In this document: positions 16,988 through 24,730 of the stretch, piece after piece
Layout: each line of letters begins with the position of its first letter
Position numbering within the stretch: the stretch's first letter is position 1
Assembly (NCBI GenBank): GCA_021806205.1
Contig: JAJZXX010000162.1
Location: 1-44,915 of the forward strand
Reading direction: 5' to 3'
DNA length: 44,915 nucleotides
Source of the DNA: Bacillota bacterium
GTDB taxonomy: Bacteria; Bacillota; Sulfobacillia; Sulfobacillales; Sulfobacillaceae
Position numbers and translations under genes: made by a program
Notes under the pieces: generated by a model
Told to the model about the DNA's origin: nothing
Database searches by the model: none
What the model saw: the letters and a program-made list of their open reading frames with translations, nothing else

Positions 16988-18190
16988 ATGAAAATTATCA
17001 AGCTTGAGACCGTGCAGATTGAGGAATTTCCCAATCTATGCTTTGTTTTGATTCATACGGACGAAGACCTCGTCGGTTTGGGAGAAACATATTTCCATAG
17101 TTCAGCCGTTGCCGATTGGATTCATGAGACGGGGGCGCTGGCCCTTTTGGGGAACAATCCCCTGGAGATTGAAAAGCACTGGAACAGTTTAGTTGGGTTT
17201 ATCGGATCCCGTAGCACCGGTGTAGAGAATCGTGGCCGCTCTGCGATTGACACTGCGCTTTGGGACATCTTTGGCCAGGCAACAGGCGTGCCGATTTACC
17301 AGTTGCTTGGGGGAGCTGTGCGCCCCGATGTGCCCATCTACAACACCTGCGCGGGCTATCAATATACCCGCAAGCGACCCAGTCATGGGCATTTACCTGT
17401 CGAGAACTGGGGAACCGAGGCGGCCCAGGGTCCCTACGAGGACCTTGAAGGGTTCTTGCACCGGGCCGACGAATTGGCGCACAGTTTGGTAGCCGAGGGC
17501 TACGCAGGGATGAAAATCTGGCCGTTCGATCCCTTCGCTCAAGGGACTGGTGGGCACTACATTACGACGGAGGATCTCAAAAAAGGACTGGAGCCGTTCG
17601 AGAAAATTCGTGCTGCTGTGGGCGACAAGATAGAAATCATGGTGGAGATGCACAGTCAATGGGATCTCCGGGCAGCGAAGCAAATCGCCCATGCGGTTGA
17701 CCAGTTTCGGCCGTTCTGGTTTGAGGACCCGATCCGCATGGACAATATTTCCGCTTTAAAGAACTTTGCCGAGTCGACACCGACAGCCACCGCCGCCAGT
17801 GAAACGCTCGGAACCCGGTGGGCATACCGAGAGATTATGGAACAGGCTGCTGCCGACGTTATTATCTTCGACCCCAGTTGGACCGGCGGGATTTCGGAAG
17901 CACGCCGAATTGGCAATTTAGCGCAGGCCTACGAATTACCGGTTGCCCCCCATGACTGTGTTGGTCCCGTGACGTTCTGTGCGGATGTTCATCTCTCCGT
18001 TCACCTTCCCAACGGATTCATTCAAGAGGTGGTGCGGGCGTTTTACACGAGCTGGTATCGCGAACTCGTGACAAACCTGCCCGAAATCAAGGACGGTCGC
18101 ATCTATCCCTTGACAGGACCCGGGTTGGGAACGGCACTAAATCCGGCGGTGTTTTCGCGATCTGACATCACTCGGCGCGTCAGCAAATAG
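16988..18190 (+). CDS. Enolase-superfamily acid-sugar dehydratase (galactonate dehydratase-like)
   Basis: A 400-residue mandelate racemase-family enzyme of a different subgroup from the other three. The base region reads GMKIWPFDPFA instead of KxK. Metal ligands lie in MVEMHSQWD, WFEDPIRMDN and SETLGTR. The C-terminal half of the barrel has LPVAPHDCVGPV and the tail GPGLGT. It has an insertion after the first barrel strands (TRKRPSHGHLP). This architecture is frequent in sugar-acid gene clusters. Exact substrate unknown. ATG 16988 follows AGGGGGGAG. Confidence 0.82.
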   Translation: MKIIKLETVQIEEFPNLCFVLIHTDEDLVGLGETYFHSSAVADWIHETGALALLGNNPLEIEKHWNSLVGFIGSRSTGVENRGRSAIDTALWDIFGQATGVPIYQLLGGAVRPDVPIYNTCAGYQYTRKRPSHGHLPVENWGTEAAQGPYEDLEGFLHRADELAHSLVAEGYAGMKIWPFDPFAQGTGGHYITTEDLKKGLEPFEKIRAAVGDKIEIMVEMHSQWDLRAAKQIAHAVDQFRPFWFEDPIRMDNISALKNFAESTPTATAASETLGTRWAYREIMEQAAADVIIFDPSWTGGISEARRIGNLAQAYELPVAPHDCVGPVTFCADVHLSVHLPNGFIQEVVRAFYTSWYRELVTNLPEIKDGRIYPLTGPGLGTALNPAVFSRSDITRRVSK

Positions 18191-18226
18191 CGCCCCGTAG
18201 CGTTAGTGCATCGAAGGAGGGATCTC

Positions 18227-19000
18227 ATGCGATTGGCCAACGTGGTTTGCCTCGTGACAGGCGGAGCGAGCGGTATTGGAGAAGCGATTGCGCGGCGGTT
18301 TGCAGTCGAGGGCGCTTATGTGGAAATTGGCGACCAAAATGGAGACGCGGCCAACGCGCTTGTTGCGGACCTTGTGGAATCTGGGCAGAGAGCGATCGCT
18401 CGAAGGGTAGATGTTCGTGACGAAAAATCGGTACGTACGTGGACCTACGATGTCATGGGTAGACATGGGCGCATTGACGTGCTGATCAACAATGCCGGGA
18501 TCAGCGCGGTGGGGGAGATACACAGTCTGTCGCGGGAACTCTGGGACAACGTGCTGGCCGTGAACGTCACCGGCGTGTTCCTGGTTAGCCAGGCTGTGCT
18601 TCCGCATATGATAAGCCAGCGTTCGGGATCTATCATCAACATGTCGTCCTGCGCCGCGGAGATCGGTCTGAAGCGCCGGGCTGCGTATTCCGCAACCAAG
18701 GGCGCCATCTTGGCGATGACGAAATCAATGCAGGTCGATTATGCTCCCTATGGAATTCGTGTAAACGCTCTCTTGCCCGGCACGATCATGACGCCCTTTG
18801 TCCAGCGATATCTCGAGCAGAGCTATGGTGATAAAAGCGAGGCCGTGGCTGCTTTGCGCCAACGGCAGTTGGCCGAAGAGTTGGGAAGCCCCGACGATGT
18901 GGCTTATGCGGCACTGTATCTTGCCTCTGGCGAGTCCCGTTATGTGATGGGCGCCGGGCTCGCCGTGGACGGCGGTACGATCGCCGGAAAGCCGTATTAG
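18227..19000 (+). CDS. Short-chain dehydrogenase/reductase (possible 2-keto-3-deoxy-L-fuconate dehydrogenase)
   Basis: A 257-residue classical SDR with TGGASGIG, NNAGIS, catalytic S in NMSSCAAEIG and Y/K in AYSATKGA, plus NALLPGTIMTPF and the C-terminal AVDGG. ATG 18227 is chosen because AAGGAGGG lies just upstream; the in-frame GTG at 18206 precedes that site. In the oxidative L-fucose pathway an SDR oxidises 2-keto-3-deoxy-L-fuconate at C4 before hydrolysis. With fucD at 12671 and an FAH hydrolase at 28035, this gene or 29330 is a plausible candidate. The assignment to one of them is inference. Confidence 0.8.
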   Translation: MRLANVVCLVTGGASGIGEAIARRFAVEGAYVEIGDQNGDAANALVADLVESGQRAIARRVDVRDEKSVRTWTYDVMGRHGRIDVLINNAGISAVGEIHSLSRELWDNVLAVNVTGVFLVSQAVLPHMISQRSGSIINMSSCAAEIGLKRRAAYSATKGAILAMTKSMQVDYAPYGIRVNALLPGTIMTPFVQRYLEQSYGDKSEAVAALRQRQLAEELGSPDDVAYAALYLASGESRYVMGAGLAVDGGTIAGKPY

Positions 19001-19021
19001 GACAATCGAAAGGAGACGTTC

Positions 19022-20194
19022 ATGACCGACAGGGCATTGACATTTCAAGGATACCACCGTGCCGACGGCCGCGTGGGCACCAGGAACCACGTACTCATTT
19101 TGCCGCTTGCCCCGGCGGTGAGTTCCACCGCGTCCGGTGTGCAGTCGCAAGTGCTGGGCACGGTCAGCGTCGAACTGCATCAAGACATCAAGCCCACCAT
19201 AGAGGGGTTTGACCTGGCAGCCAGAACCCTGGCCGGTTGGGTCGATCATCCCAATGTGTACGCCACGGTGATTCTGGCGTTGACCGCGAACGACCCACTA
19301 GTCGACGCATTGACGTCCGCATTACCACGGCACGTGCGGTATGCGGTGGTCGCATTTGACCGTGCGATGGGGCGGATACGCGCACAAGAACGAGCCCGCA
19401 CCCTGGCCGAGGAGTATGTGGCTGAAGCCCAACACGCAACGCGGCAGTCGACTTCGCTGGCCCATTTGATTCTGGCCACGGAATGCGGGGGATCCGATGC
19501 GTGCTCCGGTCTGTCGGCCAATCCCAGCCTCGGATACGCGAGCGATTTGGTCGTCAAGGCGGGGGGGTCGTCCATCTTAGCGGAAACCACCGAACTCATT
19601 GGAGCCGAACGTATTTTAGCCGAGCGTGCGGCCACGGAGCAAATCGCCGAGGCGGTTTGGAGCACCGTTGCCCACGCCGAAAAATCTGCCATGCGCATGG
19701 GCGTGGATTTCCGAGGCGGCCAACCGGCACCCGGGAACATTGCCGGCGGCATTACCACTATCGAGGAAAAGTCGCTGGGATGCGTTCATAAAGGCGGAAC
19801 CAGTCCAGTCGTGGAAGTGATCGATTATGCCGTGAGGCCCAGACAACGTGGACTCGTGGTGATGGACACCCCGGGTCATGACGTCATGCAGTTTGTCGGC
19901 ATGGCGGCTTCAGGCTCGCAGGTGGCGGTGTTCACGACTGGGCGCGGCACCCCAACTGGAGCAGCCATTATCCCCGTAATCAAAGTGTCAACAAGAACGG
20001 CGTTGAAGCAGCAACTGCCGGACCTCATTGATTTTGACGCCGGGGCCATTATTGACGGCTACCTGACGGTTGAGCAGGTGGGGCGCGCTCTTTTGCGGAA
20101 AATCGTCTCGGTGGCGAACGGTGAGCCGGTCGTGGCGGAGCGCTATGGCCATCGAGAGTTTGGCATCTTTCAGGGTTGGGGGAGCGAGTCATGA
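19022..20194 (+). CDS. UxaA-family dehydratase, large domain, without SAF domain
   Basis: A 390-residue protein matching the large catalytic domain of altronate/galactarate dehydratases (UxaA/GarD C-terminal family). It opens with FQGYHRADGRVGTRNH. It keeps ECGGSDACSGLSANPSLG, GNIAGGITTIEEKSLG, VMDTPGHD and FTTGRGTPTGA. In the first half, the usual HQ-GC-QIG metal/substrate segment has been reduced to ELHQDI. The N-terminal SAF domain found in full-length UxaA is absent and is instead fused to the neighbouring FAH protein. The stop overlaps the next start as ATGA, so the two are translationally coupled. Probably one subunit of a dehydratase for a sugar acid. Confidence 0.8.
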   Translation: MTDRALTFQGYHRADGRVGTRNHVLILPLAPAVSSTASGVQSQVLGTVSVELHQDIKPTIEGFDLAARTLAGWVDHPNVYATVILALTANDPLVDALTSALPRHVRYAVVAFDRAMGRIRAQERARTLAEEYVAEAQHATRQSTSLAHLILATECGGSDACSGLSANPSLGYASDLVVKAGGSSILAETTELIGAERILAERAATEQIAEAVWSTVAHAEKSAMRMGVDFRGGQPAPGNIAGGITTIEEKSLGCVHKGGTSPVVEVIDYAVRPRQRGLVVMDTPGHDVMQFVGMAASGSQVAVFTTGRGTPTGAAIIPVIKVSTRTALKQQLPDLIDFDAGAIIDGYLTVEQVGRALLRKIVSVANGEPVVAERYGHREFGIFQGWGSES

Positions 20195-21405
20195 GAGAGG
20201 CTATCAAGTTCATTCGTTGGCAAACGGGCTCCGGTGAAATTCGGTTGGGCGTTTGCGTGTGCGACGACCGGGCGGTGCCTGTTGATGCGGTGCTCCCGCA
20301 GGTCACGTCGTGGGAGGGGGTTTTGGCCCATTGTCGCGGGCAGGGGATCAGCGTGGCTGAATGGGCCGATCAGATCCTTAACGACACGCCGGAACGTGTG
20401 GCGGTGAGCCGTGAGCGTCTCATAGCTCCGGTGGACGTGAGCGAGTTATGGGCTGCAGGCGTCACCTATGAGCTTAGTCGCGATGCGCGCGAAGCCGAGA
20501 CCATCAGCGCGTTGAACTTTTACCGGAAAGTCTATGATGCGGATCGTCCTGAAATCTTTTTCAAGTGTCCGGGAACTCGGGTTGTCGGCCCGGGCGCGTT
20601 CGTGGGACTACGGCGGGACGCGACCTGGCATGTGCCGGAACCTGAACTGACGGTCATTCTGGATGATGCGGGCCAGGTGTTTGGTTACACCGGCGGCAAC
20701 GACATGACCGCGCGGGACGTGGAGGCGGACAATCCCTTATACCTGCCGCAGGCTAAATTTTTTCACCACAGTGCAGCCATCGGGCCGACGCTGGTACTGG
20801 CCGACACCGTCGATCCATACAACCTGACCATTACGCTAGACATTTGGCGCCGGGGCGGCCTGCATATCCGGCAGACGACCTCAACCCGATACTTGCGGCG
20901 CAGTATTGCAGACCTGGTGAGCTATATGGGACGTGCCTGGCCCCTCGCTCCCTGGACGGGTCTTATGACAGGGACCGGCATCGTGCCCCCGGACGAGTTT
21001 GCCCTGGAAGATGGTGACGAGATTGACATCACGATTCCGGAAATCGGTACACTGCATAACCGCGCGCGCCTGATTACTTCTGATTGGGCACCCGTGCCCG
21101 GTGCGATTCCCCGAGTTTTGCGCATCGATCCGCGCGACAACGTAGCGGTGGCTCTCGGCGAGATTCAGAAGGAACAGCGCATCACCGTCGGCAGCGTGAA
21201 CATGGTGAGCCGGGATGCCATTCCCTTCGGTCATAAAATTGCGCTTGAAGACATCCAGGCCGGTGACTGGATTGTCAAATATGGAGAGCACATTGGCGTT
21301 GCCAGCCGGCCCATCGCCGAGGGTCAGCATGTGCATTCGCATAACGTCGAGAGCCAGCGGGGGCGTGGTGATTTGCTGGTGCACCAGAAGGGAGAGCAGG
21401 AATGA
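20191..21405 (+). CDS. Fusion: FAH-fold 2-keto-3-deoxy-acid dehydratase + UxaA-type SAF domain
   Basis: A 404-residue two-domain protein. Residues 1 to ~300 are an FAH-fold enzyme close to 2-keto-3-deoxy-xylonate/arabinonate dehydratases (AraX/XylX/KdaD), which form 2-oxoglutarate semialdehyde. Visible matches are AAGVTYELSRDAREAE, RPEIFFKCPGTRVVG, the metal-binding PEPELTVIL, GGNDMTARDVEADNPLYLPQ and GTGIVPP. Residues ~302-395 are an SAF domain as at the N-terminus of altronate dehydratase (GHKIALEDIQAGDWIVKYGEHIG, HVHSHNV). ATG 20191 follows GGGGGAG and overlaps the previous stop by ATGA; its own stop overlaps the next gene the same way. A fusion of dehydratase steps is unusual. The FAH function is recognised by motif, not proven. 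Confidence 0.82.
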   Translation: MREAIKFIRWQTGSGEIRLGVCVCDDRAVPVDAVLPQVTSWEGVLAHCRGQGISVAEWADQILNDTPERVAVSRERLIAPVDVSELWAAGVTYELSRDAREAETISALNFYRKVYDADRPEIFFKCPGTRVVGPGAFVGLRRDATWHVPEPELTVILDDAGQVFGYTGGNDMTARDVEADNPLYLPQAKFFHHSAAIGPTLVLADTVDPYNLTITLDIWRRGGLHIRQTTSTRYLRRSIADLVSYMGRAWPLAPWTGLMTGTGIVPPDEFALEDGDEIDITIPEIGTLHNRARLITSDWAPVPGAIPRVLRIDPRDNVAVALGEIQKEQRITVGSVNMVSRDAIPFGHKIALEDIQAGDWIVKYGEHIGVASRPIAEGQHVHSHNVESQRGRGDLLVHQKGEQE

Positions 21406-22301
21406 CGGACCCGCGCACTATATTCTTAGGATACGTCCGGTCAAACGGCACGGTCGGAGTGCGCGATTATCTCTTGGCACTCCCGTCAGTGGTGTGCGCA
21501 ACTCGGGCGGCCGCATGGGCGGTCGACGATTTGCCCGGAGCGGTCAATGTGGAACACCCGGTGGGGTGCGCCCAAATTGGGGCTGACCGGGACCAGACGC
21601 TCCGGGTGTTGGTCGGGGTGGGGTCCCATCCCAACGTGCGGCAGACGGCCGTACTGGGACTGGGATGCGAAGGCGTGCCCGCGCAGGAAGTCGCGAACCG
21701 TATACGCGCGCGCAACTGCCGTGTGGAAGTCACCACCATTCAAGCCGCGGGGGGCACTCGAGAAGCCGCGCAGCGGGCACGGACGGTGCTGTTGGAGCCG
21801 GCGCCGACGGCCGATCGCCAGCCGGTATCGATCAAGCGGTTGGTTCTGGGGATAGGTCCCATCAATCAGCTGGGGGAGCCCGGACGCGCCGTGGTTGAGG
21901 CGTATCTGGCACGCGGCGGGCGCGTGATTGAGATCGCCGGTCCCGGCACGCCCTTGGACTACGCAGCCGCCCCGGATGTTGCGAGCCAGCGAATGGTGAC
22001 AGAAGGGACTGTTGGCGCGAATGAGGCCATCACCGGCCTGGTCGCGAGCGGTGCGCAGATGATATTGGCCCAGTGCGATGCCGACAACATTGGTGGCCAC
22101 CCGGTGGCGCCTGTGATGCGCATCGGTTACGAGGCACGGCTTCAGGGCGCGCTGGCCGACGATATGGATGGGATGATTGAAGAGAGACGGCCCGATGAGT
22201 GGGTTGACTGGATTTTAGAGGTAGCGAGTGGAGAAACAACCGCGGCCGAAAAATCTGGGGCATCGACGTTTGCTATTCGGCGCATCGGCCCCACCTTGTG
22301 A
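21402..22301 (+). CDS. Shortened UxaA-family protein, probable partner subunit
   Basis: A 299-residue relative of the protein at 19022. It starts FLGYVRSNGTVGVRDYLLALPS and keeps the segment the other copy has lost: NVEHPVGCAQIGADRDQTLRVLVGVGSHPNV and LGLGCEG. The central ECGGSDA motif is missing (GIGPINQLGE stands there), while the C-terminal part GHPVAPVMRIGYEARLQGALADDMDG still resembles the family. The two proteins therefore look complementary, as if one enzyme had been divided between diverged copies that assemble with the SAF domain of the intervening gene. ATG 21402 overlaps the preceding stop (ATGA) and follows GGGAGAGCAGGA. Confidence 0.72.
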   Translation: MTDPRTIFLGYVRSNGTVGVRDYLLALPSVVCATRAAAWAVDDLPGAVNVEHPVGCAQIGADRDQTLRVLVGVGSHPNVRQTAVLGLGCEGVPAQEVANRIRARNCRVEVTTIQAAGGTREAAQRARTVLLEPAPTADRQPVSIKRLVLGIGPINQLGEPGRAVVEAYLARGGRVIEIAGPGTPLDYAAAPDVASQRMVTEGTVGANEAITGLVASGAQMILAQCDADNIGGHPVAPVMRIGYEARLQGALADDMDGMIEERRPDEWVDWILEVASGETTAAEKSGASTFAIRRIGPTL

Positions 22302-22336
22302 CAATCCATATAAAGCATCAGGAGCGGAGGCTGCAC

Positions 22337-23083
22337 GTGTCCCGTACTCTCTACTTTGATCCATTTTCCGGCATGGCCGGCGACATGATTGTCGGAGCAC
22401 TCTTGTCTTTAGGCGCACCATGGGGCGCCGTGGAAGGGGCTGTCGCGAACATGGCCATTCCGAACTTAAAGGTTTCCCAGTCGCTGTGCAAAAAGGGTGG
22501 AGTCGCTGCCATCAAATTCACGGTAGAGTGGAGTACGGCATCCCCGCCGACCCACCGCCATCTGCCAGACATTTTGGAACTTGTGGCCAAAGTGGGACTT
22601 ACTCCGAGGGCAGAGTTATGGGCGAGCCGTGCGTTTGAGGCGCTAGCGCGCGCCGAGGCGAAGATTCATGCGATGCCCGCTGAAACGGTGCATCTCCATG
22701 AGGTAGGTGCCGAGGACTCTATCGCAGATGTGGTGGCCGCCTGTGCGGCCCTTGACGCATTGGGAGTTGAGGGTTGTGCAGTAGGCCCGATTGCCACCGG
22801 GGTGGGATGGACGGTCGGGGCGCATGGCCGGCTGCCCGTTCCAGCACCCGCCACCGTCGAACTTCTTTGCGGGTTTGTGGTCGAGCCTGGCCCGGTGTCG
22901 GAAGAACTCACGACGCCCACGGCCGCGGCCCTGATATGCGGATTCGAGGCCGAACCGGTGGCGAAAATGCCCCGCGGCAGACTCTTGGGGGTCGGATATG
23001 GTGCGGGGACCAAAGACTTGAACCATCCTAACGTCTTGCGCATCATGGTGCTTGAGACCGAAGATCAGGAAGGGGCGGGGTAG
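22337..23083 (+). CDS. larC1: LarC-like nickel insertion protein, N-terminal domain protein
   Basis: A 248-residue protein corresponding to the N-terminal domain of LarC, the CTP-dependent cyclometallase that puts nickel into the pincer nucleotide. Signatures are TLYFDPFSGMAGDMIVGALLSLG, THRHLPDI, AEAKIHAMPAETVHLHEVGAEDSI, GRLPVPAPATVELL, ELTTPTAAALI and GYGAGTKDLNHPNVLR. GTG 22337 is preferred because GGAGCGGAGG precedes it; the open frame reaches back to 22298 without a ribosome site. The C-terminal LarC domain is missing here and is found in the gene at 23798, beyond larB. It acts with LarB and LarE to mature the LarA-like enzyme at 11360. Confidence 0.88.
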   Translation: MSRTLYFDPFSGMAGDMIVGALLSLGAPWGAVEGAVANMAIPNLKVSQSLCKKGGVAAIKFTVEWSTASPPTHRHLPDILELVAKVGLTPRAELWASRAFEALARAEAKIHAMPAETVHLHEVGAEDSIADVVAACAALDALGVEGCAVGPIATGVGWTVGAHGRLPVPAPATVELLCGFVVEPGPVSEELTTPTAAALICGFEAEPVAKMPRGRLLGVGYGAGTKDLNHPNVLRIMVLETEDQEGAG

Positions 23084-23085
23084 CC

Positions 23086-23793
23086 GTGGGTGCCGGGACG
23101 CCAGGGGCTGAACAGATTCGATGGGACGGCGATCGAAAGGCGCGTCGGGGATTTTCCGAGTCGGTGCTGTGCACGGGCAAGTCGAATGCGCAGATTTTGG
23201 CTGTTGCCCGAAAGCTGGCCGCGGACCGCCCATCTACTCCAATTCTCTTTACGCGATTGGTGCAATCTGCCGCCGATCTTCTGCGCGTCGAGTTTCCGGC
23301 CCAGGTAATGTCCTATGACTCATTGGGTCAGATGCTGATTTGGGGACAGCCACCAGATCCCGATCCGAATCGGCGGGTAGGGGTGGTGACCGCGGGAACA
23401 TCGGACGTACCCGTGGCCCGTGAGGCGGAACTCACATTGGCCGTCGAGGGCATCAGTGTTGTTGCACGGTATGATGTTGGGGTCGCGGGACTGCATCGAC
23501 TATGGGAAGTGTGGCACGACTTTGCTCGCTGCGACGTCCTCATCGTGGCGGCCGGCATGGACGGCGCGCTCGCCAGTGTGGTGGGCGGCATGGCCTGGCA
23601 GCCGGTTATCGCCGTGCCTACCAGCGTCGGTTACGGCTCCCACTTTCATGGAATGGCGCCGCTTCTCACCATGTTGAACAGCTGTGCCGAGGGTCTGGCC
23701 GTTGTGAATATTGATAACGGATTCGGTGCGGCCAGGCTAGCGACGCAGATGCTGCGGCTAAAAGCTAAGAGTTCATTACCATACGAGGAATGA
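23086..23793 (+). CDS. larB: LarB, nicotinic acid adenine dinucleotide carboxylase/hydrolase
   Basis: A 235-residue PurE-related protein. LarB carboxylates the pyridinium ring of NaAD and cleaves the phosphoanhydride, giving the dicarboxylated mononucleotide that LarE thiolates. PurE-like motifs in the C-terminal half are VVTAGTSDVPVAREAE, VARYDVGVAGLHR, VAAGMDGALASVVGG and VPTSVGYGSHFHG. The N-terminal segment (GFSESVLCTGKS) also follows LarB. It starts at GTG 23086, two bases after the larC1 stop. Its position between the two larC-like genes is unusual. Confidence 0.9.
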   Translation: MGAGTPGAEQIRWDGDRKARRGFSESVLCTGKSNAQILAVARKLAADRPSTPILFTRLVQSAADLLRVEFPAQVMSYDSLGQMLIWGQPPDPDPNRRVGVVTAGTSDVPVAREAELTLAVEGISVVARYDVGVAGLHRLWEVWHDFARCDVLIVAAGMDGALASVVGGMAWQPVIAVPTSVGYGSHFHGMAPLLTMLNSCAEGLAVVNIDNGFGAARLATQMLRLKAKSSLPYEE

Positions 23794-23797
23794 GGCT

Positions 23798-24730
23798 ATG
23801 GCGATGCGTCTTTATCTAGATGTGCACGGTTGTCTCACGTGGGATGTTCTCAGCCATTCCCTACTCAGCTTGGACTTGCCGAAGAATTCAGCCACGGGAG
23901 ATGCCAGGGCTGGGGAGATTCTGCAAAAGATACGGGGCTTCGGTACCCGCTTTCATGATGCCGCCCTTCTGGAACGGTGCGTGGACATGGTTAAGGAAGG
24001 CGGGTTAACAGTAGGGCCAATTCCTCTAGATCTAAAATACGACGAGGCTCCCTTGACCACTTTGAGGGGTTTTGCGGTGCGCAGCAAATCTGGGGTCACC
24101 ATTGACGGGGAAGCGGCGGCCTTTTTGGCGGGAGCATCGGTTAGCGCCGAGAGCTTCGCTGGGACCGTCGCGTGGATTCGGGACGAACGGGCTCAAGACG
24201 GTACACTCCTGTTTCGCTGGATAGCGCTTGAAGCCCCTTCTTTTCTGAATGGCGCTGCTGTGGTGCTGTCCACCAACATCGATGATATGACCCCCGAGTC
24301 CTTAGGATATGTGATCGACTGTCTTTTGTCCGAGGGGGCCCGCGATGTCTGGATCGCACCCATCATCATGAAGAAGTCGCGCCCGGCTTTTACGCTTCAC
24401 GTGCTGGCGTCGCTGGAGAAGGAGCATGTGCTACTCGAGAAGCTGTTTCATGAAACCACAACCCTGGGCGTGCGACGATCGACAGTGGATACCTATATGC
24501 TGGAGCGACGAAACCGCACGGTTGCGACTCCGTATGGCGTGATATCAGTGAAGGAGTCCTGGCTCCACGGGAGCATTCGTTCGGCCCATCCAGAACACGA
24601 GGACTGTGCCCGATTCGCCAAATTGCATACCGTCCCGTTATCCCGTGTCTATGACAGTGCGATGGCCGCGTGGCACACCGTCGTCCAAGCCGATCAGGTG
24701 AAAGGAAATGAGGGAGGAAATGGATGCTGA
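23798..24730 (+). CDS. larC2: LarC-like protein with intact C-terminal and vestigial N-terminal domain
   Basis: A 310-residue protein. Residues ~155-300 match the C-terminal, nucleotide-binding part of LarC: STNIDDMTPESLGYVIDCLL, ARDVWIAPIIMKKSRP, LFHETTTLGVRRS, TPYGVISVKES and HPEHEDCARFAK. Residues 1-150 look like a degraded copy of the N-terminal domain: MRLYLDVHGCLTWDVL parallels LYFDPFSGMAGDMI of the gene at 22337, but the HLHEVG and PVPAPAT motifs are gone. In L. plantarum larC1 and larC2 are joined by ribosomal frameshifting; with larB in between this cannot happen here, so the two should work as separate subunits. ATG 23798; 23 bases overlap with larE. Confidence 0.8.
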   Translation: MAMRLYLDVHGCLTWDVLSHSLLSLDLPKNSATGDARAGEILQKIRGFGTRFHDAALLERCVDMVKEGGLTVGPIPLDLKYDEAPLTTLRGFAVRSKSGVTIDGEAAAFLAGASVSAESFAGTVAWIRDERAQDGTLLFRWIALEAPSFLNGAAVVLSTNIDDMTPESLGYVIDCLLSEGARDVWIAPIIMKKSRPAFTLHVLASLEKEHVLLEKLFHETTTLGVRRSTVDTYMLERRNRTVATPYGVISVKESWLHGSIRSAHPEHEDCARFAKLHTVPLSRVYDSAMAAWHTVVQADQVKGNEGGNGC

